From positions 189,906 through 242,405 of the forward strand of contig CAUYUJ010012836.1 in the NCBI GenBank assembly GCA_963575745.1: DNA of 52,500 bases. The letters run 5' to 3'. A program made the translations under genes and the position numbers. The DNA comes from Prorocentrum cordatum. Lineage: Eukaryota > Sar > Dinophyceae > Prorocentrales > Prorocentraceae. Of this stretch, positions 35,484-47,338 are shown piece by piece (position 1 is the first letter of the stretch; each line of letters begins with the position of its first letter). The notes under the pieces are model-generated. The model searched no databases and had not been told where the DNA came from. It worked only from the letters and a program-made list of their open reading frames with translations.

Positions 35484-36789
35484 GCCATGCTGTAGCGATT
35501 CCATCCGCGAGGGCCGCCACCCCGCCCCGGCAGGCTGCGCGGCGTCGCCGGGCACCGTGCTGGGAACATGCGCCAGAGAGCGGCCCAGGCAGCCCAGGGG
35601 CCCAGCGCGTACGGCGCAGAAGTGAGCGCCCCTCCCTCGGGAGGAGGCGGCACGCGGCGCGCGAGCGCGAGGTGGTGAGCGAGCCAGGGGGGGCAAGGCT
35701 CAAGTCGGGCATGTCCCTTTACAGGAGGAACAGTCAGAAACAGTCAACAGATAGTCTGGGGACGATGTTCCGGTTATTTTTCGACTATGTTGTGGTATCT
35801 TCCAAAATCCGCCTGCAGGGGGGGCAAGGGGGGCGGGGAGTTGGGGGGGGCGGGAAGGGTGCCCGCCGGTGCCCGAGATGAGAACGCCCAGCTCTTCGAA
35901 GAGTTGGGACGGCTGATGGGCAAAGTCCTGCACCACCCGCGCAACCAGGGCGCCAGCGCAAAGTTCCACGCGGCCCCCCTGCCCCCGATTCGATGTTGAT
36001 TGGCTGCGCCCGCGGGGTGCAGGATTTGGGCCAGTCGGCAGATCGACAAATCGCGCTACAGCCTGCCAATATCAAGTTGGGGGCGCGGGGGGGCGAAAAC
36101 AAGAATCGAAAAAAACAAGGTGCAGGATTTTGTCCATCAACTGTTGAATTCTCCACGGAAGCTGGACGCTGGGAGAGGGTCTCAAGATGTCTTGATGGCC
36201 GATCGAGGTTGGTGGGCTCCACGGGCTCCCTTCGGTGGACGAGGATACGGAACACGCCATTCCCGAGATGGTGCTGCTTCAGCGCGCAGGAAGTGCATTC
36301 GAGTGATGTGTTCAGTGTCCGTTTTCCTTGCCGCTGTCTCGGGTGAGCAGGGTAGCCACGCTGATGCTCTCACGGAGGCGATGCTTCTGACCAGACTGCT
36401 GGGTCAGAATTCACATCTGCATGGTTAAGGTGTGCATGCTATGGGGGGAGAGCGGGCGAGGGAGACCCGGTGGGTGTCGGCGTGCTCGGCGTACGGAGGG
36501 TGTGCCCGGTTTGGCATCCCCTCGTGGCGTGCACAGCGTCCCGCCCCTTCCCCCCTTCTCCACCCCCCCCTGAAGGCCTTGGATAGCACCGGCCAGGGTT
36601 CTTAAAAGGCTTGTTTCCCTGAACAGAGCTCGGCATCACCCTATCTGCACTGTCTCTGGCCACAGGCCGCCATCTCTTGCTCATTGGTTTTCCCTCGCCC
36701 ATGCTGTTCTCAGGGGGGTCCAAGTGTGGAAGGGGAAGGGGCCTGAAGCTTTTCTGCATGCCCGAAATCTGGGGTTCTTGTTATCAGTA
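35484..36789. other. Intronic sequence with a GTGCAGGATTT repeat
   Basis: GTCCTGCACCACCCGCG (35926 on) and CGCGGGGTGCAGGATTTGGG (36010 on) form an imperfect inverted repeat; GGTGCAGGATTTTGTCC recurs at 36119. ATCTTCCAAAATCCGCCTGCAGGGGG (35799) has a diverged match near 42910. No gene recognised. Confidence 0.5.
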
Positions 36790-37143
36790 TGATGCCTCCG
36801 CTTCCTGACCCGCTAACTCGCTCTCGCCTCGTTCTGCCGCCCTCGCGTACTCAGACTTACGCACGCGCAGACTCACACTCATGCTCACCCAAAGTCAGAC
36901 TCACCAATGCTCAGACCACTCACGTGCAGACCCACTCACAGTCAGACTGTTTCATGTTCAGACTCACTCCCACCTCGATCCATCCATACTCGGACCACTA
37001 TACTCATAGACTCATTCCTGTTCATATTCGCTCATTCTCAGGCTTCGCCGTACTTGGCCTAGTCATCCTCAAACTCACTCGCATTCATACTCACCTGCCA
37101 CCAGCCTCCTCATACACAGACTCAGTCATACTGATATTTATCA
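36790..37143. repeat. CTCAGACTCAC-type degenerate minisatellite
   Basis: Units of about 10-14 bp (ACTCAC, TCAGACTCAC, CATACTC) for about 350 bp, decaying toward the right. Confidence 0.7.
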
Positions 37144-37149
37144 TGCTCT

Positions 37150-37261
37150 GACCAACTGATACTCGTACTTCCATATGCGATGTAGCAGGCAGTGCAGCTG
37201 CAGATTGGGAGGCCCAGGGGGGACCCGCCGGGGGACATGACGGGCCCGTAACAGAATTCTA
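37150..37261. repeat. Satellite unit left of the 3.2-kb element
   Basis: GCGATGTAGCAGGCAG...GGGAGGCCCAGGGGGGACCC...GACGGGCCCGT is one unit of the satellite that continues at 40461-41900. The element at 37262-40460 therefore sits inside the satellite. Confidence 0.65.
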
Positions 37262-40200
37262 GACGCTTCGCGTATCCCCACCAGCCCGTCCAGAAATGAG
37301 CCCCAGGGGAGTGGAGGTGATGAGGGAAGCGGGGGAGCATGCAGAAGAACAAAGAGCGGGTTGAGCCGCCATACGCCCCAAGAGGGGGAGGATGTAGGAG
37401 GAGTCGTCGTCGTCGGAGTAGGAGGAGGAAGACGAGGAGCAGGAGGAGGAGCAGGAGGAGGAGGGGGAGGAGGAGGAGGAGGAGGAGGAGGAGGAAGATG
37501 AGGAGGAGGAGATGGAGGAGGGCGAGGACGAGGAGGACGAGAAGGAGGAGGAGGAGGAGGAGAAGGAGGAGGCGGAGGAGGGGGAGGGGGAGGAGGGAGG
37601 AGGGAGAAAAAGAGGAGGAGGAGGAGGACAATGGCGAGCTTGGGGGCCTCTTGGGCCGTCTTTGGGGCCTCTTGGCGGTCCCGGAGGCCTCTTGCGTATC
37701 TCGGGGAGCTTCTTGTGGCCTTTTGGGAGTCTCTTGGAGGCCTCTTGGAGGCCTCTTGGGGGCCTCTTGGGGCCTCTTGGGGCGCTCTTGGGGCGCTCTT
37801 GGGAGCTTTCGGGGCGCTCTTGGGGCCATCTTGGAGGAGATCTATCAAAGAAGGGGGGGTTGCTTATTAGCGTTGCCCCTCTAGAGTGCCTCGAATCGCC
37901 TCTTGGGCCTTCCTAGAGGCCAAATTCCGTCCAAAACCTAAGGAAAATCAATGTTTTTTGCTTTCTCGCCTTTTCGCTCTTGGAGCCGTCTTGGGCCATC
38001 TTGGGAGCATATTTAGGCCTCTTGGGGATCTCTTGGGAGCCTCTTGGGGGCATCTTGGGGGCCTCTTGGGGCCTCTTGGGGCCTTCTTGGGTTGCTCTTG
38101 GGGCGCTCTTGGGGCAATCTTGGAGCGCTCCTGGGCGCTCTTGGGGCCGTCTTGGAGCTCTCTTGGGCTTCTCTTGGTGCCTTCTTGGGCCATCTTGGAG
38201 CCATCTTCAGGCCTCGGATGGCCATCGGAAGCGAAAAAGCGAGAAAGCCAAAAACGTTGATTTGCAGAGTTTTGGATGGATTTTGGCATCTTGGGAGTCT
38301 CTTGGGATCATCCTGGAAGCCTCTGGGGCGCTTCTTGGAGCCTCTTGGGGCCCCTCTTGGGGCGAGCGGGGGAGCATGCAGAAGAACAAAGGGCGGGGTG
38401 AGCCGCCATATCCCCCAAGAGGGGGAGGATGTAGGAGGAGCCGTCGTCGTCGGAGTAGGAGGAGGAAGAGGAGGAGTAGGAGGAGGAGCGCGAGGAGGAG
38501 CAAGCGGAGGAGGAGAAGGAGGATAAGGAGGAGGATATGGAGGACTGCGAGGACGAGGAGGACGAGAAGGAGGAAAAGGAAAAGGAGGAGGAGGGAGGAG
38601 GAGGAGGAGGAGGAGGAGGGGGAGGGGGAGGAGGGAGGAGGAAGAAAAAGAGGAGGAGGAGGAGGACAATGGCGAGCTTGGGGGCCTCTTGGGCCGTCTT
38701 TGGGGCCTCTTGGCGGTCCCGGTGGCCTCTTGCGTATTTCGGGGAGCCTCTTGTGGCCTCTTGGGGGTTTCTTGGAGGCATCTTGGAGGCCTCTTGGGGG
38801 CCTCTTGGGGCCTCTTGGGGCCCTCTTGGGGCGCTCTTGGGGCGCTCTTGGGAGCCTTCGAGGCGCTCTTGGGGCTATCTTAGAGGAGATCTATCAAAGA
38901 AGGGGGGGTCCCCAATTAGCGCTGCCCCTCTAAAGTGCCTCGAATCGCTTCTTGGGCCCCCCAAGAGGCCAAAATCTTTCCAAAACCTAAGGAAAATCAA
39001 TGTTTTTTGCTTTCTCGCCTTTTCGCTCTTGGAGCCGTCTTTGGAGCCTCTTGGGCCTCTTGGGGGTCTCTTGGGAGCCTTGTGGAGGCCTCTTGGGCGC
39101 CTCTTGGGGCCTCTTGGAGCGCTCTTGGGGCGCTCTTGGGGCGCTCTTGGGAGCCTTCGGGGCGCTCTTGGGGCCATCTTGGAGGAGATCGATCAAAGAA
39201 GAGGGGGTCCCCAATTAGCCCCGCCCCTCTAGAGTGCCTCGAGTCGCCTCTTGGGCCCACCAAGAGGCCAAAATCCTTCCAAAACCTAGGTACAATCATT
39301 GTTTTTTGCTTTCTCGCCTTTTCGCTCTTGGAGCCGTCTTGGGCCATCTTGGGAGGCTCTTGGGGCCTCTTGGGGGTCTCTTGGGAGCCTCTTGGAGGCA
39401 TCTTGGGGGCATCTTGGGGGCCTCTTGGGGCCTCGTGGGGCCGTCTTGGGGCGCTCTTGGGGCGCTCTTGGGAGCCTTCGGGGCGCTCTTGGGGCCATCT
39501 TGGAGGAGATCTATCAAAGAAGGGGGGGTTACCCAATTAGCCCCGCCCCTCCAGAGTGCCTCGAGTCGTCTCTTGGGCTCCCCCGAGAGGCCAAAATCCT
39601 TCCAAAACCTAGGTGAAATCAATGTTTTGTGTTTTCTCGCCTTTTCGCTCTTGGAGCCGTCTTGGGCCATCTTGGGAGCCTCTTGGGGCCTCTTGGGGGT
39701 CTCTTGGGAGCCTTTTGGAGGCCTCTTGGGCGCCTCTTGGCGTCTCTTGGAGCCTCTTGGGGTTCTCTTGGGGCGCTCTTGGGGCGCTCTTGGGTGCCTT
39801 CGGGGTGCTCATGGCGCCATCTTGGAGGAGATCTATCAAAGAAGGGTGGAGCTTTAATTAGCCCCGCCCCTCTAGAGTGCCTCGAGTCGCCTCTTGGGCC
39901 CCCCCCCAAGAAGCCAAAACCCGTCCAAAACCTACAGAAAATCATTGTTTTTTGCTTTCTCGCCTTTTCGCTCTTGGAGCCGTCTTGGGCCATATTGGAT
40001 TCTCTTGGGGCCTCTTGGGAGTCTCTTGGGAGCCTCTTGGAGGCATCTTGGGCGCCTCTTGGGGCCCTCTTGGGGCGCTCTTGGGGCGCTCTTGGGGCGC
40101 TCTTGGGAGCCTTCGGGGCGCTCTTGGGGCCATGTTGGGAATATATATCAAAGAAGGGGGGAGCCTCAATTAGCCTCGCCCCTCTAGAGTGCCTCGGATC

Positions 40201-40460
40201 GCCTCTTGGGCCCCCCCAAGAGGCCAAAATCCTTCCAAAACCTAAGGAAAATCAATGTTTTGTGCTTTCTCGCCTTTTCGCTCTTGGAGCAGTCTTGGGC
40301 CATCTTGGGCGTCCCAACGCGTCGCGGAACGCCCCGTCCAGGTCAGTGGGGAGGGGTAAGGGGAGGGGTAAACCCCTCCCCGAGGGGAAAGAAGGGGGGT
40401 TGGCAGAGGAAACGCTCTAGACCACCTACGCCCTAAAGGGCTGGTGGGATTACCGTTGCG
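37262..40460. mobile_element. Inverted-repeat element, copy 2 (3.2 kb), internally amplified
   Basis: Left end GACGCTTCGCGTATCCCC then ACCAGCC; right end GGGCTGGTGGGATTACCG. Termini as in copy 1 (24638-25306), including the one-C difference between left and right. The interior has two GGA-rich blocks (37380-37630, 38410-38668) forming a duplicated half of about 1.04 kb, then units of about 300-322 bp. Each unit has CTCTTGGGGCGCTCTTGGGG runs, GATCTATCAAAGAAGGGGGG (37838, 38888, 39187, 39507, 39828, 40147) and TTTTGCTTTCTCGCC then TTTTCGCTC. One inverted core lies at 38220-38265. The conserved hairpin is at 40360-40381. Long open frames here are repeat-derived. Confidence 0.75.
40360..40381. 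repeat. Perfect hairpin GGGGAGGGG-TAAA-CCCCTCCCC, second copy
   Basis: Identical to 25210-25231, about 80 bp inside the right terminus in both element copies. Confidence 0.9.
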
Positions 40461-41900
40461 TGAGTGGGGGGGGATGTGGGGGCGCGCATTGCCTGTAGCA
40501 GACACGGCGATTGTGCCTCCCAAAGGGGGACCCGCCAGGGGGGTCTATCAGGGACCCGTTCGCGCCCATGATGCCTGGCCCTCTCGGGTACCGTTGCGCG
40601 TTGGTTGGGTAGATGCGTGTCTTTTCAGAGCATCGCGATGAAACGGGTACTGTTTTTGTGTCTCCCAGTGGGTGGGGCACGGGAGAGGGGTGGGGGGGAC
40701 GAGGGGATATTTTACAGGCCAGTTCGCGCCCAGCTTGTCAGCACATCTTCTGGATAATGGCTGGTGTTCGGGGTAGTTTCATTTCCACCGCCCCAAGATC
40801 ATCGCAATGCAGCAACGCATGCCAATGGGGAACCACGAGTGTGTATGTGTCAGGCCCGTTCGCGCTCATCGTCGTAACCCGTCTGGTCAGATTTCTGTTT
40901 TGTCGGGGTAGACGCGTTCTTTGTCTTCGCAGTGCATGGTCACCGTGATGCAGCAGCCACGTCGCTTGGGCCTCCCAGAGGGTACCCGTCCAGGGGGGGT
41001 ACGCCACGAGTATACCACGAGCCCGTTCTCGCCCATGTGGTCGGGACGTCTCGGGCGGAATGCCCGCTCTGGCGGACTGCACGCGTTTCGTGCCAGAGCC
41101 CCGTGATCCTCGTGGTGTGGCAGGCATTCCAGCCGGACCTCCCAGGAGGGACCCGCCAGAGGGGAGTACACCACGGGCCCGTTCGTGCCCACATTCTCGG
41201 GACCTGTCGTGTGGAATGGCTGCGTTGGTGGGGAGGCGCCTTTCTCGTCAGAGCCTAACGACGCCAGGCGCTCCCAAAAGGAGACCCGCCACGATGTCAC
41301 AGGCCAATTGGCGCCTAGATTGTCCGGGTTTTGGCGAGGCAGACGTGTTTTTGGTTCAGATCCCCGTGCCCATCACGATGTAGCAGGCGATGCATTTGGG
41401 GGCCTCCAGGGGGGGACCGCCAGGGGGTATGTTCACTGGCCATTTCGTGCTGATATCGTCAAGGCATACCGGGCGGAATGACTGTTTTGGCAATTAGGCG
41501 CGTTTTCTGTTCTAGCCCCGTGATCGTCGCGATGTCGCAGACATGGTGCCTGGGACCCCCAGCGGGGGACCGCCAGCGGGTATATCACGGGCCAGTTCGC
41601 GTTCGATTGGCAGACGTATCGATTTGGCAGAGTAGACGCGTTTTTTTTCAAGCCACGTGTCCGCCAATGTTTATACCACGGGCCCGTTCGCCCCCCGATT
41701 GTTGGGACCCTTCGCATGGAGTTGCTTCTTTGTCGCCGGGTGCATGCGCCTCTTTCCAGAGCCGCGTGACCATTGCGGCGCAGCAGGCATGGCGCTGGAG
41801 CCTCCCAAGGGGAGACCCGCCAGGGGGCGTCTCCCGGGCCCGTCCGCGCCCAGATTGTCGGCCAGGCACATTCTTGTACAGCCGCACTCACACCTGGACG
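40461..41900. repeat. Degenerate satellite, units of about 90-170 bp
   Basis: About ten recurrences of GGGCCCGTTCGCGCCCA and variants near 40552, 40721, 40855, 41022, 41176, 41303, 41429, 41589, 41680 and 41837. Associated blocks are CCTCCCA(A)GGGGGACCCGCCAGGGGG, a GTAGACGCGTTTT-like block, and CGTGATC.TCGCGATG(C/T)AGCAG. No coding signal. Confidence 0.75.
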
Positions 41901-43971
41901 CTCCAGAATGGGAACGCCAGAGCAGAGTCACGTATGTTTTCGGAGGTTCAATTCAGAGTCGGCGCTCATATATCCTGATCGATATCCGTCCAAATCTGGT
42001 TTGATCCTGCTTATTCTGGTTTAATCCCGCTGAATCGCGTTTAACCTCAATGCGTTTTGAATGCTGCAGGTCCCCCCCCCAAAGCTCTGGCTTGGCAAGT
42101 GGGTGCGTGGGTCGGTGGCCGAATTATTTTGTCCACTATTGTTGGCCGTGCTGGCTAGTGCGATAACGACGACGACGGAGACGGTGGCGACGACGGTGGC
42201 GGCAGTGGATTAATCATTTTCTGGGTATTGTTGGGTGTCCCAATCTTTCCATTGGCACCCGGACAAAAATGGTTGCATGATCGGGGGGGGTATTGAAGAT
42301 TTTTTGACGTTAATCCGGTTTGATCCCGGGTGCAATCCGGCTTAATGGCTTTCTCATCGGGCTCAACAGCCCCTAGTCGTTCTGACGAAGTCATCCCCCA
42401 AGTTGCTTCTCTGTGAGGAGAACGATGGGGCCCAGCCCGATTTCTTAACACGCTTCGGCCTCGACCTGCCCCTTTCAGGCAGGCGAGGAAGCCCAAAGAA
42501 GCGGCGGAACCTCTTCCGTCGCGTCCTGGTTGTGTGACACTTGCTTCCGCATGCTATAGTGCATGAAATGGGGAGTGGGGGATGAGGAGGTTATAAGTGC
42601 TCGAGGATCAAGGAGGAGGAGGAGGAGGAGGAGAAGGAAGGAAAGGGGGAGGATTGGGGCCCGGGGGTAACGACCTCCTGGAGGACAGAGGGGGGCGATG
42701 ACAGGGGGCCAGAGGACCGTGTTCGGCGGGTGGCAGAAACTGAGGGGATGAAAAGTCGCCCCCCCCTCCTTCCTCTCATCCCTCCTCCACTCCATCTGGA
42801 GGGATTCAGTAATCTCAAGCAGTGGCGAAGCGTCCTGCCTCGCCTACATATAGGCCTATCTTTAGTATTTCCAAGCATGTTTGAGCATTGGTTGGCATAT
42901 GTTGCATTTTCTTCCAAACTTCGCCTGCAGGGGGACATGCCGGACCTAACGGTGCGAGTTTCCTGCTGGGGGGCGCAGCTCGAAACACTGGCCAGGACAG
43001 TGCCTGGAAGGGGTTCGGGGCTCGTTTTCGAGCGAGGGCGGCCCCCGGCGGGCTCGCGCCGCGTCGACGCGGCGGCGACGGTGGCGCGGGCGCTTACAAT
43101 CGAAGGGAACGGCGGCCGGAACCAGGCCAAATCTGAAGGATCTCCGCTGTCGGATAGCGGGAGGTCGCTCAAGACTGAACGTTCCGCGCGGCTTCAGAAA
43201 CCAACGCCCACGTCGACACGACATCAACCGGCCTTACATGGTGGACGGCCATGGGTCCCTGATCCGTGTCCTTGTCGGGGTAAGGGGGCCGCTTTCGAAA
43301 TCGGGGGCTATCAACAACAAAGTGAGCGCGACGAAAACATGCTCCCAGGAAAAAGGATTGAGGAGGCCCACGCCGAGACAACTTGCGACGTCGGAGGTCT
43401 GATTAGTTGAGGTGGCGACCAGGAGCGATTTTCAGCTAGGTTTGGAACCCGGTGTGCGCCCAAAAGGAGGTTCCAGATGGACCGGGCCAGATCATGCTAT
43501 TTTCGTTCTCCACCGAGGGCGGTCTCAGTACCGTACATTCTCCCTCGTGTCTACCCCTGGTTTCCCTGTTCATCCAAAGAGCACGCAGCAGGCATTGCGA
43601 GCTCTCCTGCATATTTTCTGCGAGAGATCCCAGAGAGAGGGAAGAGAGGCATAGGGGCCTCGCCTGCTGCTCTTGTCGCGGACAAAGGGGGTACGATAAC
43701 CCAAAAAGGCGAACACTTGGTAAGTCTCTGTTGGCCCGCCTTTCTGGGATTTTCCCACTGAAGGGTCTCCCGTCCGAGGGCAACGCATTGCCCGCTCCCG
43801 ATGATCATCAACCTACCGCGCTGTAGGTACCTCAGATATTCGAATGTGATCCATTTATCTGTCCAGTTCTTTCCTTTCTTTGATTTCCAAACCTGCCGTT
43901 GTCTCACGCGGAGCAAACAGTTTTTGATGCCACTGGTGTGTGCTATTTGTTGTTCCTAGTCGCATCCAAAG
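41901..43971. other. 3' part of chlH intron 3
   Basis: Contains a short tandem of TCTGGTTTGATCC / TCTGGTTTAATCC units (41990-42040, echoed at 42305-42345), a GACGACGG-rich stretch (42165-42200), a GGA tract (42612-42650) and pyrimidine-rich DNA. No gene recognised. Confidence 0.5.
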
Positions 43972-44055
43972 GTCGACGTGACGTTCCAGAATCTGGACAG
44001 CAGCGAGATCTCCCTTACGGATGTATCCCACTACTTCGACAACGACCCCACAAAG
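43972..44055 (+). CDS. chlH: Magnesium chelatase subunit H, exon d
   Basis: 28 codons encoding [20 protein letters not shown] then YFDNDPTK. The [19 protein letters not shown] block is nearly invariant in plastid and cyanobacterial ChlH, so this is the most secure exon. The acceptor is ATCCAAAG|GTC and the donor AAAG|GTCGTG. AGGTCGT is present at both ends of the next intron, so the exact cut could slide within seven bases without changing the protein. Confidence 0.95.
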
Positions 44056-44379
44056 GTCGTGCCAGCATCTCTATGTGCAGAGCAGAACAGCCCAACTGTT
44101 GCGCATCACATTGCGTCTATGAGAGCTTGAGTGGATCGGGTAACCGTACGCTCGTCAGTGCGCAGTCACCTCACGTTACCTATTGAACTCCCGCGAAAGA
44201 CGTGTTTCGCGTTATGCCGGGACGTATTCACTTGGCTGATTCCGCCTGCACAGGTTGCATCATGGTTGGACTTTGGGAATGTTGGGAAGTGCCATAGGTG
44301 AGAGGGTACAGCCACGAGGGTTCATGCAAGTGCCATCGGAACGGCGCGATCGTCTCTATGAAGGCATGTGGTAACTTTG

Positions 44380-45010
44380 TGTATGGACAGGGGGGGTTCT
44401 GGCGGATTTCTGGGAGTCTCTGGGATGTGTGTGGGGGCTCATTGGGGGTGTCTCAGGAGCCTCTGGGGGCTCGCGGGGCCTTTTAGGTTCGGTGGTGGGC
44501 CACCTTGGGTTGCGATTCCCCACGCTCTTTGTTTTCGGGCTTGTCAGTGTCTTGATTGGCGCGTTGTCAGATCTTTGCTGGGTCTCTCTCTCTCTCTCTC
44601 TCTCTCCTAGCTCGTCTAGGCTTCGCTCGGAGCCATGTTGAGGCCTCAGACGCCCACGGGAAGCGAACATGTGCAGTGATTTTGCTTATTTGAGGGGCTT
44701 GAGCCTCTTGGGTTCTCTTGGGGGCTGCCTTGGACCATCGTGGGCAACCATGGAGCTGCCTTGGAACAGTCTGTGGCTTGCTTGTGGGCATCTTGAGGCC
44801 TGCCACAAGGATCCCCAGTCTTGTGCCTTTCTCATGCACTACGGGAGCTCTTTCGGGCTTCTCCCAGGACGCACTTGCGTGTTTGCAGAGCCATCTTGGA
44901 GTCCTCCCAGCCCAAACTCCAAAACATGTTGGGCGATGCTGGAGCCCTCTGCGCCTGGGAAGCCCATGGAAGCAACACGGCGAGAAAGCCGAAATCACTG
45001 AACATCATTT
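44380..45010. repeat. GGGGGTTCT/GGAGCCTCTGGGG minisatellite with GAGAAAGCC core
   Basis: Two G-rich stretches (44385-44490, 44695-44790) and two copies of a core: GGCCTCAGACGCCCACGGG then AAGCGAACATG (44641) and TGGGAAGCCCATGGAAGC...GCGAGAAAGCCGAAATC (44957). This core resembles the inverted core at 38220-38265. Confidence 0.6.
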
Positions 45011-45480
45011 TCTTTACACATGATTTGGACATGGTGTGGCTGCCTTTGGCCAACTCATGCGCACACGTTTACACACATACATACACATTCACATACATAT
45101 ATATATATACAAGACTGCATTGGCGCTTCGCGCCATTCACCTTGGTCCTTAACAGTTCGGCATGCAGGCGGGATGGCAGGAAGGTCAAGCCGGCAATTTA
45201 GCGATAACTCCTTGTTGCCTTTTCCAGCATCGTCGCTATCATAATGTCATTCGTTATCCCTCCTCCATGCTTCTGTTTCTTCATTCTCGCCATACCCTCC
45301 GCACTCTCCCAATCCTCCTCAGTTCTTTTTTGCGGAGGCTCCTCCTTAGAGAGCCTCTGGGGGCCTCACAAAAGTTGTCAGGCTTTCTTAAGGCCTTTTG
45401 GAGGCCTCCTGGGCGTGTTCTGGGGTCCTCTGGGGGCTTCCTCGGGCCACCATGCCTCCAACCGCGGTCTCCCTGAATGA
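45011..45480. other. Intronic sequence, no gene
   Basis: (ACACAT)n then (TA)n near 45060-45112, pyrimidine-rich stretch to 45330, and a GGCCTCCTGGG-type minisatellite (45350-45450). Confidence 0.5.
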
Positions 45481-46060
45481 CTGGGTCACGATTTTGAATG
45501 CTTCAGAGGGTATCTTCGGGCCATCTTGGGCCGCCATGGGGCTCTCTTAGGGTCATCTTGGACCCCTGTTGTGCCGTTTTGGGGCTGTCTTGGACTGCTT
45601 GGAAGCCCTTTCGGATAGTTGTGGGGCGATTTGGGAGCCTCCCAGGCGGCTTCGGACGCCCAGAAGACCCCCGTCTTGGGGCGTCGGGAAGCCGAAAACA
45701 GGATAACTCCAAAATTCATCAAACACCAAAGGAAAATCACAGATTTTTGCCTCTTGGGTCCTTCTTGGGAGTGCTCTTGGAGGCCTCTTGGGACGTTTCG
45801 GAGCGATCTTTGGGGGTATGACGGCTTCGTGGGCGTCGTCGTGGACTGTATTGGGGCTTTTTGGGGTCGTTTCGGGAGCGCGCCGGAACGCCTGGAACCC
45901 GTCTGGGACCGTCGTCGGGTGCTGGGAAGGCTTGGCAAAACGCCCTGCGAGGCCCGGGGGGCCGCTTCGAGGCCCGTCCGGAGGGTCCCAAAGCCCCAGA
46001 TCTCGGGAGTCCGGCTTTGGGGGGGGGGTCCCCCCGCCCGGGCTCGTAAAAAATTAGGAA
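45481..46060. repeat. TCTTGGG minisatellite, related to the 3.2-kb element
   Basis: CATCTTGGGCCGCC, GGTCATCTTGGACC units and a GGAAAATCACAGATTTTTGCC block (45740) similar to the AATCAATGTTTTTTGCTTTC block of 37262-40460. No termini recognised. Confidence 0.55.
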
Positions 46061-46075
46061 GGGGAATCGGTATGT

Positions 46076-46086
46076 ACATATGCACG

Positions 46087-46137
<51 letters not shown>

Positions 46138-46318
46138 GTGCACGTGTGTGTATGTATGTATGTATGTGTGTATGTATGTGTGTATATATGTATTTATGTA
46201 TGTATGCATGCATGCATGCATGCATGCATGCGTGTGTGTATATATACATAACTGTAATATATACATATATATGTATATGCATATATATATACATGTGTGT
46301 ATGTATGTATACATATAA
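46076..46318. repeat. (TA)n/(TATG)n/(CATG)n compound microsatellite
   Basis: (TA)n 46090-46125, (TATG)n 46150-46205, (CATG)n 46205-46232, then TATACATA variants to 46318. Confidence 0.95.
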
Positions 46319-46469
46319 CTGGGGACCGGGTCCAGGGGCCGGGGGCCGGAGCCTCGACCGCAAATGTGGGGCCCGCGGCCCGGGCCCGCCTCTGGGAGGC
46401 CTAAAATCGCCCCGGGGAGCCCTCAGACAGCAATCCGGGCGGCCCCAGACGGTCTCGAGACACCCCCAA

Positions 46470-46690
46470 GACGCCGTCCAGGGGTCTCTCTGGGTAGTCG
46501 AAGGCCAGACTGTCAGATTGGATTGGGCCCCAAGGGCCAATCTGGCCTGGCCAAACTGGATGATTTGGGTTATTCTCCAGACTGGATTCGCGTTGGCTCC
46601 CTCGCCAGATTGCCCCCGTTTGCCAGATTGGGCCTGCCAGATTGGCGCCAGATTGGCTTCGACTACCCAGTCTCTGGCGACGCACGATGC
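46470..46690. repeat. Fold-back with CCAATCTGG/CCAGATTGG repeats
   Basis: GGGTAGTCGAAGGCCA (46492-46507) pairs with TGGCTTCGACTACCC (46654-46668). The loop carries CCAATCTGG and at least four CCAGATTG copies (46603-46656), which are complementary to one another. Confidence 0.7.
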
Positions 46691-46829
46691 GTTTGAAACT
46701 GCCCCGGCGGCGCCCAAGACGCCCCAAGAGGCCTTCAAGATGCCGCCCAAGAGCGCCCCTTGAGGGCAAAATCGTTGATTCCGATTTTTGTTTTTTGTTC
46801 AATGTTTTGCGCATTCTCGCTGTTTGGTG

Positions 46830-47290
46830 TTTCTGGCGCTAAAGCACCGCCCAAGAGGCTCCCAAAACCGCTCCAAGACGGCCCAAGAGGCCCCCACGAG
46901 AGCCCTAAGACGGCTCGAGAGAGCCCCGAGACGGCCCCAGAGCGAAAAATGAAAAATACCCCAAACATGCCCCAAACATGTCAAAACATACTCAAAAAAT
47001 AGTCCCCAGCAAGAGGGTTCCAAGAAGTCCCCAAAAGAGGCCCAAGAGAGGGAACGCGAACCGAAAAATCAAGGTCTCGACCCCAAGATGCCCCCAAGAG
47101 GACCCAAGATGCCCACAGGAAGCCCCCAAGAAGCCCCAAGAGGCCCCCGAGAGGCCCCAAGAGGCCCCCAAGAAGCCCAAAAGAGGCTCCAAGAGGCCAC
47201 AAGAGGGCACCCAAAAGGCTTCAAAACTCTTTCTAAGAGGCCCCCGAAGACATGGCAAGGAGGTCCCATGACGACTTCAAGAAGAGGTCC
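46830..47290. repeat. CCCCAAGAGGCC minisatellite, opposite orientation
   Basis: Reverse-complement orientation of the GGCCTCTTGGGG minisatellite seen elsewhere; units CCAAGAGGCCCCC and variants, densest at 47080-47215. AATCGTTGATTCC...TTTTTTGTTC (46770) is a diverged core of the same family. Confidence 0.75.
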
Positions 47291-47338
47291 CAAGAAGCTC
47301 GCTAGAACTTGAGCGCGCGCGAACCGCGCGTGATGGTC

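Larger units (their letters stand above)
33331..43971 (+). other. chlH intron 3 (10.6 kb)
   Basis: Begins GCGCCTGAGG and ends ATCCAAAG; AAGG occurs at both junctions. It holds (GAG)n, AT-rich microsatellites, a fold-back, the 3.2-kb inverted-repeat element and its host satellite, listed separately. Confidence 0.8.

Noticed and set aside
37122-40420. Overlapping frames rich in Trp-Gly-Pro or Pro-Arg-Ala on both strands
   Set aside because: Derived from the CTCTTGGGG minisatellite units inside the inverted-repeat element.
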